Source of the DNA: Lentinus brumalis
Lineage: Eukaryota; Basidiomycota; Agaricomycetes; Polyporales; Polyporaceae
Length of the DNA: 64,000 bases
NCBI GenBank assembly: GCA_001792895.1
Contig: MARA01000001.1
Location: 1,612,001 to 1,676,000 of the forward strand
Direction: 5' to 3'
A program made the position numbers and the translations under genes. The notes below the pieces were generated by a model that was not told the origin of the DNA, did not search any database, and saw only the letters and a program-made list of their open reading frames with translations. Below, piece after piece: positions 21,341-33,425 of this stretch. Each line of letters begins with the position of its first letter. Position 1 is the stretch's first letter.

Positions 21341-22880
21341 CTAGCCCTCGTCCTCGCTCCCCTCGTCACCAGCGCCGGCGGTCGCATCGAGGTCCATGCC
21401 GCCGTTCCATTCGCGCTCCCACAATGGTACCCCGGATGAGTCCATGTGCCGGGGGTCGACGGGGAGCGCAGGATGCGTTGGCGGTAGCATGCCCCGTGCG
21501 AGCTCTAGACGCTGCCGGAGGGCGACGCGTTCCGCGAGAAGACCTTCGATGTAGTCAATGGCTGTAGGCTTGCGTCAGTCACCGTGTTTATAAATCAACG
21601 AGGCGAGGATAGGCACGGCGAAAGGCGGGCGACGTCGCAAGACACGACGAAGGCATATGCATAGCAGTGGAACACGTACTCTTCTGCAGAACGACATTCT
21701 CGCTCCTCGGACCCGCTCGCCCGTCCGCCTTCTCGCCTTCGCTCTTCTTCTTCTTCTTGCCCTTGTCCGAGCCTCCCCGCACCTTGCTCTTCGCGCTCGC
21801 CTCCTCCTCGAGCTCTTTCGTGCGCTCGCGCTCCTCTTCAGCCCGGATCGCCTCGCGCAACGCGGGCACGGTCTCGCAGAGGGCCTCGTACCCCCGCCGG
21901 ATGTTCGCCCTTCGCTTCTGCTCCGACTGGATGTGGTTGGCGCGCTTCTGCGAGGGCGAGAGCAGGGCGCCCTTCGCCCCGCCGTTCGTCTGCGTCACCG
22001 CGGGCGCGCTCGAGCTTGCTGGTATCGACCGAGGAGCAGCCGGGGTGCTCTTGCTCGCGGTCCGGCGGGGCCGCGTTGAGTCGGCGTCGGCGGCGGACGT
22101 GGACGTGGATGGATAGGAGGAAGTGGACAGAGACGGACGGTGCCGTTTCGCTGAGCTCGGCTCCGTCGCCGACTGCGAAGAGGTGGGCAGGGCCCGCTTC
22201 ACCGACGTGGACGTAGGGGTACTGCAGCTCGCGAGCACCGAGGGCGCGGATGCGGGCGAGGGGAGCGCAGAGGGCCGCATTGGGCTGCCCTGTTGGCCCA
22301 CCCCGTTTGAAAAGCCAGAGGTCGAGATGGGAGGAAGAGTGTAGCCCGAAGAGGAGCCTGGAGGGTCATATCCGCGCAGGGGGGCGATCTGGACGTGTGG
22401 TTGCGAGGCCAGGGGCGCTGCGAAGATGCTGCTGGAGCTGGAGCGCGGGCGGTCGAGCTGCGGGACGGATCGCGAGGAATCGGAAGGGTAGATGGAGCTG
22501 CTCAGGCCGTGGGCGAGGTAGTTCGCGGGCGAGGACGAGCGGACGCCCGATGTGCCGAATTTGAGCGCAGGCGAGGACAGGGACTCGGCTGGAGGTATGC
22601 TCGGCCAGTAGCTCGGTGCGCTTCCGTGTGCGGGCTGCGGGTGTGCTGTGTGGGCTGGGAGGGGGTGGTGTGCGCTGCTGGGGCCGGTGGAGGACGAGAC
22701 GGGGTCGAGGGCCATGAGGTCTTTGGTAGCCTTTGCGAGAGCCTCTCTGCCCTGGAGCTGGGGGACGTGTGCGGCGAGGTCGGGGTCGACGGAGCCATCT
22801 GGGGCGATGGAGGAGTCGAGGTCGACGGCGGAGAGGAAGGAGGTGAGGTAGGCGGACTCGGAGTGCGTGAAGAGGCTCAT
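21341..22880 (-). CDS. bHLH (E-box) transcription factor with long loop
   Basis: Exons 22880-21680 and 21561-21341; 473 residues. The first 300 residues are Ser/Pro/Ala-rich with repeated short clusters and no fold. The basic region reads HIQSEQKRRANIRRG, with the His, Glu and Arg that contact CANNTG E-boxes, then helix 1 (YEALCETVPALREAI). A long charged loop of about 55 residues rich in Lys/Glu separates it from helix 2 (VVLQKTIDYIEGLLAER), which runs into a short zipper-like stretch (VALRQRLELA). The intron falls inside helix 2 (LQK^TIDYI). It resembles basidiomycete Myc-type bHLH factors; target genes unknown. The start at 22880 gives MSLFTHSESAY; an upstream extension in frame has no ATG with good context. 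Confidence 0.85.
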
Positions 22881-23464
22881 GGCAAGCGGTTTCCGTAAGA
22901 GTCTCTCTCCCCCGCAACAAAGGCTTGTGATATTTGCCCCGCATTCTCCCAAGCGCTGACCACTCGGATCTTCCCGGCGCCACAGACACTCGGGTCGTCG
23001 ACGGTGTTTAACCCCTGCCTTCTGCGAACTGGCCGCTAACGACCTCTACATCCGAGTCGTGGCTCGAAATCCAGAGTGTCTCCAAGCCCTTCGATGAAGC
23101 GCGACTACCGGCTGAGTTCGAACTGGTCGGAGTCCTTGTGTACGGCCACAGTACCTATATCATGATCCTACTCGCTGCGATGTCCGTATCCCCAGGTTTC
23201 GTCCTAGGTTGGCTCTTATAGTCATCATCGCTCACCCAAACTATTGATCAATAGACTGTGCAGGACTTCGACAGAGATAGTTACCGTCGGTGAATCGGAC
23301 GACATCAGAGTCCCGCCACACTTGTACCTTCTCCGGCTACTGAAGGATAGCAACCTACATACTCAGGACTTGCCGGGAGGACGTTGCCATTCAAGGATTA
23401 GGACTCTCTCACGGATCAGCAAGCACGGCGAAGTATACCCAAGAAATAACAGTGCACAAAGTCC
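22881..23464. other. Intergenic, nothing recognised
   Basis: About 580 bp upstream of the bHLH gene and downstream of the hydrolase gene (both minus strand). No open frame with a domain. Confidence 0.45.
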
Positions 23465-24529
23465 TCAAGCCGAAGGCAACCTCCCCTCGAGCTCCGCGAA
23501 TGTATCCTCCCAAATCTTATCCATGCTCCACGCCCCTGCCAAATGTCCTCCCTCGATCTCGACCACCTTTGAGTTCTTGTAGTTGTCCACCAGGTACCTC
23601 GACATCCTGAACATGCTCGTATCGCCCGTCCCGACGATGACGACCACCCTCTTCTTCGCATGTTCCGCATCCAGGTCCTCAATCTTGAACCCCCAGTCCG
23701 CATGCAGCGCATCCGCCGTTTCGAGGAAGCCCGCCCACGACCCCGCCACGCTCTTCACCATCCCCTCCGCCATCCGGCGCTCGAACTCCCCCTCCTGCGC
23801 CCCAGAGCGCTCGCGCCACGCAGCGAAATGGACCTTCTCCTCGTCCGTCATGTGGTCAAAGTACATCGCGCGCAGGAGCTTCTCCGCGGCCGGCACGTCC
23901 CTCAGCTTCGGCTGGATGGCCAACTTCACCACCCGCGCCAGGAGGTTGAACGGCAGAACGCGCGCCGGGGGCCCGACGCCCACCCAGTCCCGCCAGGTCA
24001 GCGACCTGCCGTAATGCACGTCCTCGTGGAACGGCGTCATCGGCGCAGCGAGGAGCAACGCGACGATTTGGCGGCCGTACGGGAACTTGTCGTACGGCGC
24101 CCCACAGACGATCTGCGCAGGGCAGGTGCCGAAGGACCCGCCTGCGACGTAGATACGCAGCTTGGACGTAGCGGCGTCGTACGCAGGGTAGATGTGCTCG
24201 AAGAGAGCGCGGAGGTCGGAGAGGAACGTCTCCGGGAAGGTTGCGCCGGAGGGCATGGGAGAAGTCCCGCCCCATCCGGGGAGATCTGCGGCGATGAAGT
24301 GGACCCCCCGCTTCCTGAATGCTTGGTTGGGCTTCGCAGTGTCCCCGACGCTGAAAAGGCCGTGGCACCATAGTACGACGAGTTCGCTGTCTGGCGGACC
24401 GGAGTGGGAATAAGACAAGGTTCGCCCACCCGGTAAGGCGAGCCCCTCGTTGCGAGCCTCGTACAGTTCGTCGGCCGCACTAGGCGCGTTGCTCGCTACA
24501 GCAGAGGTAGGCTCGGTAATGGTACTCAT
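23465..24529 (-). CDS. Alpha/beta-hydrolase fold protein
   Basis: A single-exon gene of 354 residues, one of few intronless genes here. The fold is clear: oxyanion WCHGLFS near residue 56, ADLPGWGGTSP near 81, nucleophile elbow AGGSFGT with Ser132, a lid region, then VVVIVGTGDTS (likely catalytic Asp) and EIEGGHLAG (likely catalytic His). It has no signal peptide, so it is probably cytosolic. The substrate cannot be told from sequence; relatives include epoxide hydrolases, esterases and C-C hydrolases. There is no operon-like link to neighbours; the next gene upstream (histidine acid phosphatase) lies on the same strand 527 bp away. Confidence 0.85.
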   Translation of the reverse strand: MSTITEPTSAVASNAPSAADELYEARNEGLALPGGRTLSYSHSGPPDSELVVLWCHGLFSVGDTAKPNQAFRKRGVHFIAADLPGWGGTSPMPSGATFPETFLSDLRALFEHIYPAYDAATSKLRIYVAGGSFGTCPAQIVCGAPYDKFPYGRQIVALLLAAPMTPFHEDVHYGRSLTWRDWVGVGPPARVLPFNLLARVVKLAIQPKLRDVPAAEKLLRAMYFDHMTDEEKVHFAAWRERSGAQEGEFERRMAEGMVKSVAGSWAGFLETADALHADWGFKIEDLDAEHAKKRVVVIVGTGDTSMFRMSRYLVDNYKNSKVVEIEGGHLAGAWSMDKIWEDTFAELEGRLPSA

Positions 24530-25056
24530 CTCTGAGGAAGCTGATGAACGGATGAGTGTTTGGAAGCGTTCGAATTGAGCGTATCTTGCTGGCGGCAGGT
24601 CCTAAGAGTGTTGAGCACGATCCAACAGAGGCCCTTCTTGTAGTTGCGCGCGACTGCGTGCTAGGATGGCCGCGCAGCACCTCGACTCTCTCAGCACTTG
24701 CAACGCCTGTCAAGAACGTCAATCAATGTCATGGGACCAGGGCAGGGGCTCGACGTGGCGCAGCTGGCCAGTCACAACCTGGCGCAGCATGCACAGGTTG
24801 CCAGAAGAGTCATTTCAACTGGGCGGTTCCAATTCACTCTGCGCATGCAGAGACGAGAAAAGCAGATCTGTTAGACGTTCATGCGATTATGTTCAAGGTT
24901 ATAAGTACCGCTACGGCGAGCGCCGGCGCCAAGTTCCCTGAATCAGTCGCGAATCCGTTCTTCGAGATGGACAGACTCAAAGGGTACTGCCTCCTTGCGA
25001 TACGATTCCGAAAAGTCCCACCACAAGTGACCTCGCGGACACGAAAGCATCGACGC
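24530..25056. other. Intergenic, promoter of the hydrolase gene
   Basis: About 530 bp between two minus-strand genes. Short frames only; no recognisable element beyond AT-richer patches near 24890. Confidence 0.4.
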
Positions 25057-26678
25057 CTAAACGCCACCACAAGTCGCGTTCCACCTTGCATCGCCCCACG
25101 AATGCTCGACGCTGCCCGCATGCGCCGCAACAAAGTCGTCGAGCGCACACGAGCCGTACCTCCTGTCCATGTGCGCGCACGTCGCGAGCGGGAACGGCGA
25201 GCCGTTGAGCACGAGCCGGACCTGCGGGCCCTCGAACGACGCCGTGCACGAGAACTTCTCCCACAGCATCTGCGCCGCGAACGGCACCTGGTGCGCGGTG
25301 CGGAATTTGCGCGTGCGCTTCGCCGGGCCCGTCGCGGAGAGCGCGGGGGTGTCCTTGGCGAGCCCGAGCGCGGTGAGCGCCAGGTCGATCGTCGTGTCGT
25401 GGCCGAACTCGAGGTAGACGGGCTGCGCGTCCCCGGTCGAGTTCGTGAATCTGCATAAGAGAGGTAGTGGCTGGAGATCAGCGGCGCCACCACATACCAC
25501 TGCGGTGAACGACTTACCGCTCCGCGAGCTTCTTCACGAAGAGGCCACCAAGCACCGGGCCCATGTCCCCAGGAAGGTTGTACCCGAAGGCGCCGTCCAT
25601 GAGGAGGTCGAGCTCGTACTCAAAGTCGAGGAGCTCGCTCTTCGTGAACGCGCCGCACCACGGCGAAGTGCCAAGCGCCGCAAGATCGTACGCGCACGCA
25701 TACAGCGCACCGTGTACGTTATCAGTCGTCAGGCTCACACCCGGAAGCAGCTTGTTCAGCCGCTTCGCGATCGGCGGCAGGTAGATGCTGCCCCACTCGA
25801 TCGTCGCCTGCAGTACCGTCGCAGTCAGCATTCACTCTGCAATCTGGATGAATAGCTCGCGGACGGAGGACGCACGTTGTTGCCGTAGTTGTAGTCCCAG
25901 TCTGCGCAGGTATCCATGGGCGTGATCCACGAGGGCGTCGCGCCGTCCTCCGCGATGGTCGAGAACACGGTCGCGTTCAAGCTCGTCCAGCTCCTCCCAA
26001 AGTAGCCCAGCGCGAACCACTGCGCCGACTCCACGACACGGTCCTGCAGCCCTGCGAGGATCGAGTCGACCTGGAGGTGCGGGTACTTCAGGCGGAAGCT
26101 GCACGGCAAGTCAGCAATGCCACTCGCTAGATCGCACAGGATAGGATCTGTATGTACGCACTCGACGCCATGCTGGAAGAGCTCCATGCGGCCGGGCGCG
26201 GTGAGATCGTCGTGGCCAAGGGTGGACGCGTAGCCGCCCTTCAGAAATGCCAGGTTGTCTGGGAGCTTCGCCTTCTGGATCGCCGCGCTCGCGTTGCCGA
26301 GCTTCTCCACGAGCTGCGTGATATACACCAGCTCAGACGCAAGGGGATACCGCGCGCCGTGCCGGTGCATCTATATCGGAGAACGCGCGCAAGACGTCTC
26401 GTCGTGAGCATGCAGCGAGCGGGTGTTTCGAGCGGGTACATGATGGAGTGGGCAGGGCGGAACCGCGCAATTGGAGGGAGGTACTGAACACATACCAGCA
26501 TGACCTGCTCGACCGTACAGTCATCGGGCAGAGTCTCCTCGAACCCGCTCGGCACAGGAGCCTTGAAGTACGGGGAGAGGTTGCCCAGATGCGTCGCGTA
26601 ATCGAAGGAGCGGGGCTCGGGTGCCGTGCGCGCGAGCGCGACAAGCGCAGCGAGGACATGCACGATCGCGAGCTTCAT
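25057..26678 (-). CDS. Secreted histidine acid phosphatase (phytase-like)
   Basis: Five exons: 26678-26496, 26370-26162, 26098-25876, 25807-25518, 25450-25057; 432 residues. The N-terminus (MKLAIVHVLAALVALARTAP) is a signal peptide. Exon 2 opens with MHRHGARYP, the RHGxRxP phosphohistidine motif (R64, H65); the proton-donor HD is at about 319-320 (EFGHDTT). The GNLSPYF start and the Cys pattern match fungal phytase/multiple inositol polyphosphate phosphatase relatives. It probably releases phosphate from phytate or other monoesters outside the cell, though phytate specificity cannot be called. Asn-x-Ser/Thr sites (LGNAS, SLNAT, FTNST, WNATC) suggest glycosylation. Exon 4 is placed at 25807 because earlier acceptors give a stop. 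A TATAAG on the minus strand near 26840 may be its TATA element. Confidence 0.88.
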
Positions 26679-28236
26679 CCTCTTCCTCTTTAACGTCCTT
26701 GGGCTTTTTGCTTTTCTCTTGTTTGCGGGCCGGGCGTGTGCTCAGGGCAAGCAGGGCGCGAGCAGCTGCAGACGACGCGTGCGGGTCCGACGGCAAAGGA
26801 GGCAGGCGTGGCAGCGTTGAGCAACAAGACGCGTCCATCTTATAAGTACCTGCCCACGCGAGCACCATGATATACACAGTCCGGGGCAGCGAGCAGCCGA
26901 CCGTACCAGTGCAAGCCCCATACATATCCTGTCCATATCTCCAGCGTCAGCCTCCAGACGTCGGCGCGCCGTGCACGCGAGATGATTTGATAAGTAGCAC
27001 CGGCAGCAGTGGGTTACGGTACTCGAGGATGGGTGGTGCACCGCGGGCGACGTGCAGGGTGATGGCTCGGTCTGATGGGGAGTGCCATGGTGTGAGATGA
27101 TGGAGATTTACCAGGCACTCTCCCTGCACCTGGCCATGTGGCCGCGGAGAGACTCAGATAAGTAGCTGTCGGCGGGCGCATATATGTATGCGCGTCCGAC
27201 GTCGGCCATGTTGTGAGCGGCGTGCTCGACGGCCACAGACCTCTTGAGGGTGAGCCGTTCGTGTGGTAGATCGGATCCCGAGACACGATGCTGACGCCGT
27301 ACAGCGCCGAGCGGACGGAGAGCAAAGCACTCATGAGCTTGATGACGGGCTGGAAGCAGCTGCAGGCGTATCCACGACGATGAAGCTGATGAGCGCACCC
27401 GCGGCGACTCGGCCTCCGCGTCCACCGCCAGGAACGCGTCTTTGAAATTGTAAAACACCTGCCTGAGCGATGACGATGAGCAGGACGCGCAAAAACGGAG
27501 GGAGAAAGAAAAGGTCGTCACCGAGTATCAGCCCGCTCGCCGCGCTGACGTGTGCACTGTGCGCAGCCCCTCCGATGGCACACATTGCACAACACACGGC
27601 CGTGTCGGCTGCAATCCTGGGGAGATCATGGAATGGTGAACCAAGCTCGAGTCTATACTATAGAGCAGGACTATCATCGAGGGAGAGCTCGACGCGGAGG
27701 ACTAGTGTACAAAACGCGACTCTCAACGCGAACCAATATGTACTGTCTACGGCGTGCGCCCGAGGACGCTGAGGGAGACGGCGCGCGCTGTGAATCGAAG
27801 GGTCGAGGGCAGTGAGGTATAGGGGTGGATTAAATGCGTCGGCCGGTACAGTATATGGTTCGCGCGATGGGAAGGAGGAGCGTGGTAAGTGGGTGGGTGG
27901 GCGAATGGGGCTGAGCGAGGACAATGAGCATATAGTGTAGTGATGGCAAGTCTACAATGGCGATGGTGGTGACGTGCGGAAGGGTCGATAGCAGAAAGCG
28001 GGCGAATGAATGAATGTCTGTCAGATACGTAGCAGATGGGCGAGGAACACGGGACGGGGGCGAGTGCGCAGTACTGCGTCGTTGCCTGCGCACAGAGGAT
28101 CGGCCGACGTCATGCGTACTTTTCAGGTATGAGCGGTTGAGCGGTCGTCCTTGGGTCTCGCCGCGTCGTGGATCGTCTGCCGAGTCTCATTCAATCGCCT
28201 TCTTCAAGGAACGGTAAAACGTGTACTCACCTGCGA
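26679..28236. other. Intergenic (1.56 kb), no confident gene
   Basis: Contains the phosphatase promoter and the 3' flank of the Nudix gene. On the minus strand near 27250-27600 a hydrophobic stretch (FLPPFLRVLLIVIAQ) and VFYNFKDAFLAVD could be exons of a small membrane protein, but I could not join them into a chain with a credible start and stop. Confidence 0.4.
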
Positions 28237-28928
28237 TCACCGCTTGGGCGCGAGAGAGGAGAGGGACAAGCCTTGTACGAGCTCAGCTTTCCAAGCAAGC
28301 CGCTTCGACGCCTCGGCGTAGTCAACCCACTCTCGTCGCCTCTCCTTGCTCTCTAACCACTCTGCGTCAAGGCCCTGCACGTCGAGCTCGTAGAAGTGGT
28401 ACGTTGATGAGGCCGACGGTATTGTTGTCACGAAGCGCGTTATTGTGCCGCGCACGCCCGCTGCGAGAGGGAAGGAGACGATGCACACGGAGCATGCACG
28501 GGGGAGAACGCGGTTGTGCACGGAAGCAGCAACACGGCGTCGCGGAGATGGGCATGGGGGCAGAGGATGAAAGCGAATGGTCAGGAATGGGGACGGTAGA
28601 CGGATGGACAAAGGGTGAGACCTTCTTCCAAGGCTTCCCGCGAGGCTGCTGCTTCTAGCACCCCGTCCGACGGCTCCCAACCTCCTTTGGGCACTGAACG
28701 ACCGATGATTCGTGGCGAAAAGATGGGCGCAAGAGCGGATGGTCAGCGTTCGGTCGAAAGAAAGCGCAGAGGGGGAGGAAATGGGGAGGAGGCGAGGATG
28801 ATGCGGTACTCACAGACCCAGTTATTTGGCCGTTTTCTACTTGTGATGACGAGGACTTTGCCTGCGGAGCGGGCGATCGGGATGGCGCAGCAGACGACGC
28901 GAGGTGTTGACCGTCCTTTATTGCTCAT
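28237..28928 (-). CDS. Nudix hydrolase, diphosphoinositol polyphosphate phosphohydrolase-like
   Basis: Exons 28928-28814, 28693-28622 and 28460-28237; 136 residues. It starts MSNKGRSTPRVVCCAIPIAR, then KVLVITSRKRPNNWVLPKGG and the Nudix helix ending REALEEAGV (R57-E58, E61-E62, G64), continuing GTITRFVTTIP, YHFYELDV, WLESKERRREWVDY and a C-terminal helix (WKAELVQGLSLSSLAPKR). The flanking sequences match the Ddp1/Aps1/DIPP group, which cleaves pyrophosphates of inositol pyrophosphates and diadenosine polyphosphates. The RExxEExG half of the box is intact, but the usual first Glu is not matched, and the protein is shorter than yeast Ddp1 (188), so an upstream exon could be missing. Intron 2 (161 nt, donor GTCTCA) is non-consensus but gives the only in-phase join. 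Confidence 0.8.
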
Positions 28929-30089
28929 GGTGGGAGGAGCAGAAATTGAGTGAGTGGGCGGTGGTGGTGGTGGTGGAATTGGGATTAGGAGTGGGACAAG
29001 TCAGGAGCGGTGCCGGATATGTAGCTCTATGCTCGGGTTCGGAGGGCGTGGTCAGGAAGGGAATTCACCGGTGCCGAGGGGGTCTTCTCGATGTGCAAGT
29101 CTACCGCCAATCGGCTGGCAACGAGTCAAAGACACGTAATGGGTAGTGTAGTTGGGTGTGATGTGCCGGCGGTGCGGTGGGTTGGTGGGATGCGGATACG
29201 GGGAGCAGGGGCGTTGCGTTTTGTGTGCGATCGTGAGACCGTCCTAGGTCGAGTCGGAGGATGAGAACACGAGGATACGCAACGGGAACGGGTCCGAAGC
29301 GCGTCGAGAAGGTTCGTGGGCTTACTTGAACGAGCAGACAAGCGTTGGAGATGGGCGAAGGAGGACGGGGATCGGGGCACGGGTGGGGCACACGACCGGG
29401 GACGGCGCAGGCTGGAGGAGGAGAAAGGCAGAGGGGCAGCGACAGACGGGCCGGGTTTATGGCTCGAGCGGCGTCTTGTGCGGCGGGCGGGGCAGCGACG
29501 GCGGCGAGACAACTGGCTCACAGACGGTGGCTGAGTTTTTCACCCAATGGCCAATGGCTTCACGCACGTTCGCCGGACCTCCACTCCCCGCCCTCCCCGG
29601 AACACACCCTCCCATCGCCGTCCATCGCCTGGCTTCGTCCTCCGCCGCTGCCTGCTCGCCCGCCTGCGACATAACCATCGATTGTCGTGTCCCGCGCGCG
29701 CACTGGGCGGAATGCCGAGGAGTGCAGTAGAGTTTGCATCCAGGCGTTCTCCCTGCGCTTCCTTCCCCAAGGCTTCCCCCGGGTCTTCTCACCTTCCCTG
29801 ATCTCGATGTCAAGATTGACATCGCTCCCAAAAGCCATGCAGATCCTTCACTATGGTATATCCAATTAACTTGTGCTATCTTAGTAGTCCTACCTCCCTC
29901 TACACCCGCCCACCTGTACATGTCTCCCCATTGGGAGCAATCCACAGATCGTAGCTTCGCGGCGCACCGTCTCGTAGATCCGCTGCGCGCTCGCACGATA
30001 CGCTGACCCTGCTCGCCCCATGACCGCTCTACTCGTTCCACCTGCAACGGCTGTCAGACAGCGGCACCTTCGCAGAAGAGCTGCAGCAC
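28929..30089. other. Intergenic (1.16 kb), simple repeats
   Basis: Upstream of the Nudix gene and downstream of the zinc transporter. A GTG/GGT microsatellite lies near 28959-28977. Long GC-rich frames on both strands around 29320-30050 are Arg/Pro/Ser-rich without domains and are judged non-coding. Confidence 0.45.
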
Positions 30090-32282
30090 TTACGCGACCA
30101 GGAACATGCACGCTACACCGACGAACATCGCCGCGAACTGAGGCACGGGAAAAGTGACGTGAGTACGAAACAGGCCAAGACAATAAGCTGACGAGGTCTC
30201 AATCACCTCGCGCAACGCTTGCTTCCCGCTCTTGCTGTCCTCGAGCAATCTGCCACAAGGTGTCAATCAGTACCTGACTCAAGGAACGCACGGCCGATGT
30301 AGACGTACGTGGGCAGTACCGCTACAGCGCCGATGTACATGAAGCCTCCCGCCACGAACGGGATCACCTGCATACACCCTGTCAGCGAGCTGTCGTTGCA
30401 CCAAGAGCAGTCACTCACGAGGTCTGCTAGTTGCGCAGTAGTGCCGAGAATGCCAGCAGCAGTCTGCTGCAGCGCTGCAGCAAGGTTTGTGACCTCACCG
30501 TCCGCCTCGGCGGCGGCAGACAGGTTATGGATGCCAATTCCGATGAATGTGCTGTAACCGCAGCCTGATCAGCTCACACATTGGCGGCGATAGCGCGAGA
30601 GTTCGTCGTACCCAACCTGACCGTGACATAATCGGTCATAATAGAAGTCAGTCCTGGCACCTACAAAGAGCAGCCTCGCGGCCCCTCGGCGCGGTTAGGA
30701 CGGCGAAGGAGTCACGTACGAAAGCGCCGATGGCAGTCAGGAATTGCGACTGCATTGCCTGCTTCTTCGTGAAGCCGCTCCGTATGAGGATCGAATAGTC
30801 TGCGATCTCATGGGGAATCTCGTGAGCAAAGCACGCGAGGGTCGTTGTTGCGCCGATCAAAGGCGAGGAGTAGAAGGACGCAGCCATGCTGCAGGACGGA
30901 TAGATCCCGGGTATTGAGCAACACGAACGTGCGACGGCAAACTTCTCGTGAAGGGACGTACGCGAGTCCATCAGTACTGCGAGGCGCGACAAAGGCGTTA
31001 GCTCAGAGCAAGATCCGGCGGGGCACTTGATGCGGGACCTCACATGTTGTGTACGAAGTCACCGAACAGGTTGAGATACGCTGACAGTTTTGACGTCTGC
31101 TTTGGCGCTTCCTGGACGACGCCGTTGCCGTTACTTTCGTGTTTCTCTGTCTTGTCAGCGCCGCGGGACTTGAGACCGTCCGCGGAGGGTGCCGAGACGG
31201 CCGTCGAGTGTCCGTTGGCGTGTTCGGCCGAACCGTTGCTGTGCGCATGCGAGTGGCTATGGGAGTGTCCCTGCTCGTCTTCACCACCGAGCACTCGAAG
31301 CGTCTTCTCCATGATGAAGAACGACGCGAAACCAATGAATATGCCTAGGCTGCGGCTCCATCAGCAGGCGAAGGGAGTCATAGGGGACGAAGCAGCGGCG
31401 TACCCGATGAGAATGTTCCGCTTCTCCTCGACCATCACGAAGTGCACGCCCCCATCCTGGTGTTCGCCCATGAAGGAGTGTGGTACGAGGTGGAGGAACA
31501 CATCTGATAGAAGGCCGCCTGTCTGCACGGTCGCGAGATCCTGAGATGCTGCACGGAGCAACGTCGGCGCGAGATACACTCACTGCGAACGCCGTCATGG
31601 TGTTGAGCGTGTTAGGGTTGATTTGCGCGGGGATGAACGCGAGGATGAAGTTCGGGACGCTGCACGAGGTGATGCCGGGGCCATCGAGATGGCGACCGCG
31701 TCAGTCGGTGGAAACGAGGAAGAGATGTGCGCGATACAGACGAGGAGATGTAGAACGTTCCAAGGACTGCCGAAAGCAAGCGCATCAGTCATCGACGAGC
31801 AGGACGTGAAACGTAAAGCATCCAGACGGAAGCGCGACGGATCGAGAGGCCAGGTGTGCATTGTAGGTGTGCACGTTCGTCTGAAGCAGCCTAAGCATGG
31901 ACATAACGCACCAGAGTTCCAGCCAGGACCGAAGGGGAAGAGCCACGAGAACACCGTCCGCATGATGGGCGACTGTGCGGCCTCCAGCTCCTCCTTCAAC
32001 GCGCTCAGCTGCCGTATGGGTGCGCATCCTTGCACGTCCGCGTTCTAAGAGTATGGTGGAGGCAGTCCAGAGAGGTATGGGGAGCATATAGTCAGTACGG
32101 GCGTATTTGAGCTGGGTTCGCACTGTCACGCGTGCGACCATTGAGTCGGCTCGGGAAAGCACACGCACCGACACCACCAGGGGACCTTTCTCGGTCTCAG
32201 CAACAATGCTCGTTCCCACAGCGAGGCTCGCAGCGAGCGCGATGAGGAACAGCGTCCGGCGGCAGGAGGTCAGACTGGGCAT
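30090..32282 (-). CDS. ZIP-family zinc transporter (Yke4/SLC39A7-like)
   Basis: About thirteen exons: 32282-32169, 32122-32099, 32044-31912, 31766-31742, 31659-31584, 31522-31404, 31349-31044, 30976-30962, 30888-30720, a tentative 44-nt exon near 30650, 30551-30419, 30367-30309, 30249-30090; about 458 residues. It starts with a signal-like hydrophobic segment. Membrane segments include SVPNFILAFIP and GGLLSDVFLHLVPHSF; a His-rich cytosolic loop (GHSHSHSHAHSNG) follows, then HNITDGLA and the LZT signature FAHEIPHEIADYS, whose His/Glu ligands line the zinc pore. Yke4 and SLC39A7 move zinc across ER/Golgi membranes into the cytosol. Several exons are tiny (15, 24, 25 nt). The join after TAIGAF is uncertain, since both candidate splices leave an unusual insertion before TFIGIGIHNL. 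Confidence 0.82.
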
Positions 32283-32462
32283 CGTTGTCGACGGTTAGTG
32301 GCAGGCCCGGGGCTGTGGCAGCGATCGAGCTGGCAGCAGATTATGGGCGCTCCGTGGCACGCGTAGGCGCCCTGGATGGCGGTCGATAGCCGCGTGCGTT
32401 CGCAAGTTGATACAACGACGTCCGACTGAATTTCAACGTGTTCATTGTTGACCAGGACCGCC

Positions 32463-33425
32463 ATGTATGCACCGTATCCCTCCAAGGAAGAGGCAGTCAT
32501 CGTCGCCGCGGCGGAGAAGCTCATGGTCGAAACGATGGCAAGATACGACCCGTCACACGACGCGTACCATGGTTCGTTTCACTCCGCCTACCACGCATGC
32601 GGCGGCAAATTAACCACCCTGCGAACTGCCCTTCACAGTCCAGCGCGTTAGGAAGACTGCGCTGCAGCTCGCGCGCACCGTGTCTACTACTCTACCCAAC
32701 GACAAGCAGCCGGACCTGTTGACCATCGAACTTGCCGCACTTCTACACGACGTTCTCGACAAGAAATACGTGTCAGCAGAAGCTGCAGCGGACCCCTACG
32801 CGTTTTTTCTCCCTTTCTTCCAGAAGGCCGCGTCAGAGAGCGGTTTGGACCTCGTGAAGGACGGTCGTGCGCGTACCATCGCGCTCATCATCGACAACGT
32901 CTCGTGGAGTACCGAGAAGAAGCGGCTTGCGGCTGGTCAGATCGAAGACTGGCATAGACAATGTGTGGAACTGCACTGTGTGCAGGACGCTGATCGTCTT
33001 GATGCTATCGGCGCGTTTGGTGAGTGACGATTCGTCCGCGCGAGTATGTGACGAGGCTGGAGATCCCATTCTTTGCGGTTCTGTAGGAGTTCTGCGTTGT
33101 GCTGCGTACAGCGCTGCGACGAATCGGTAAGTGCCCAGACATCTATGAGCATTGGTCGACAGTAACGTCTGCCTTCGTCTATCCAGCACGCTCCATGTCC
33201 CTAGGGATGACCCCTCCTACGATTCCTCCGCTGTCGCCCACTTTTACGACAAGTTGCTACACATCAGGGAACACCTCAAGACGGAGCCCGGTAAGAAATT
33301 GGCTGAAAAAAGGCATCAACTTGTGGGTCTCGATCGAGCATCGACTCCCGTGCACCACGCTAATGTTCGTCTAGATGGTGGACTTCCTCTCGGCGATAGA
33401 CGAAGAGTACGATGTAAGAATATAA
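32463..33425 (+). CDS. HD-domain phosphohydrolase (YedJ-like)
   Basis: Five exons: 32463-32571, 32639-33019, 33087-33126, 33187-33322, 33375-33425; 238 residues. The HD fold is seen as H36 (DAYHVQRV), H73-D74 in AALLHDVLDKKY, a helix with ALIIDNVSWSTEK, and D in QDADRLDAIGAFG near 162, followed by LRCAAYSAATNR and FYDKLLHIREHL. These match the small bacterial and fungal YedJ-type HD proteins, metal-dependent phosphohydrolases of nucleotides or other phosphates; the exact substrate is unknown. The last exon is short (MVDFLSAIDEEYDVRI). It shares a 180-bp divergent promoter with the zinc transporter. A copy of its last exon and flank lies at 37485, evidence of segmental duplication. Confidence 0.8.

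Noticed and set aside
27250..27600. A possible small membrane protein on the minus strand
   Set aside because: One hydrophobic stretch and one plausible exon, but no consistent chain of exons.
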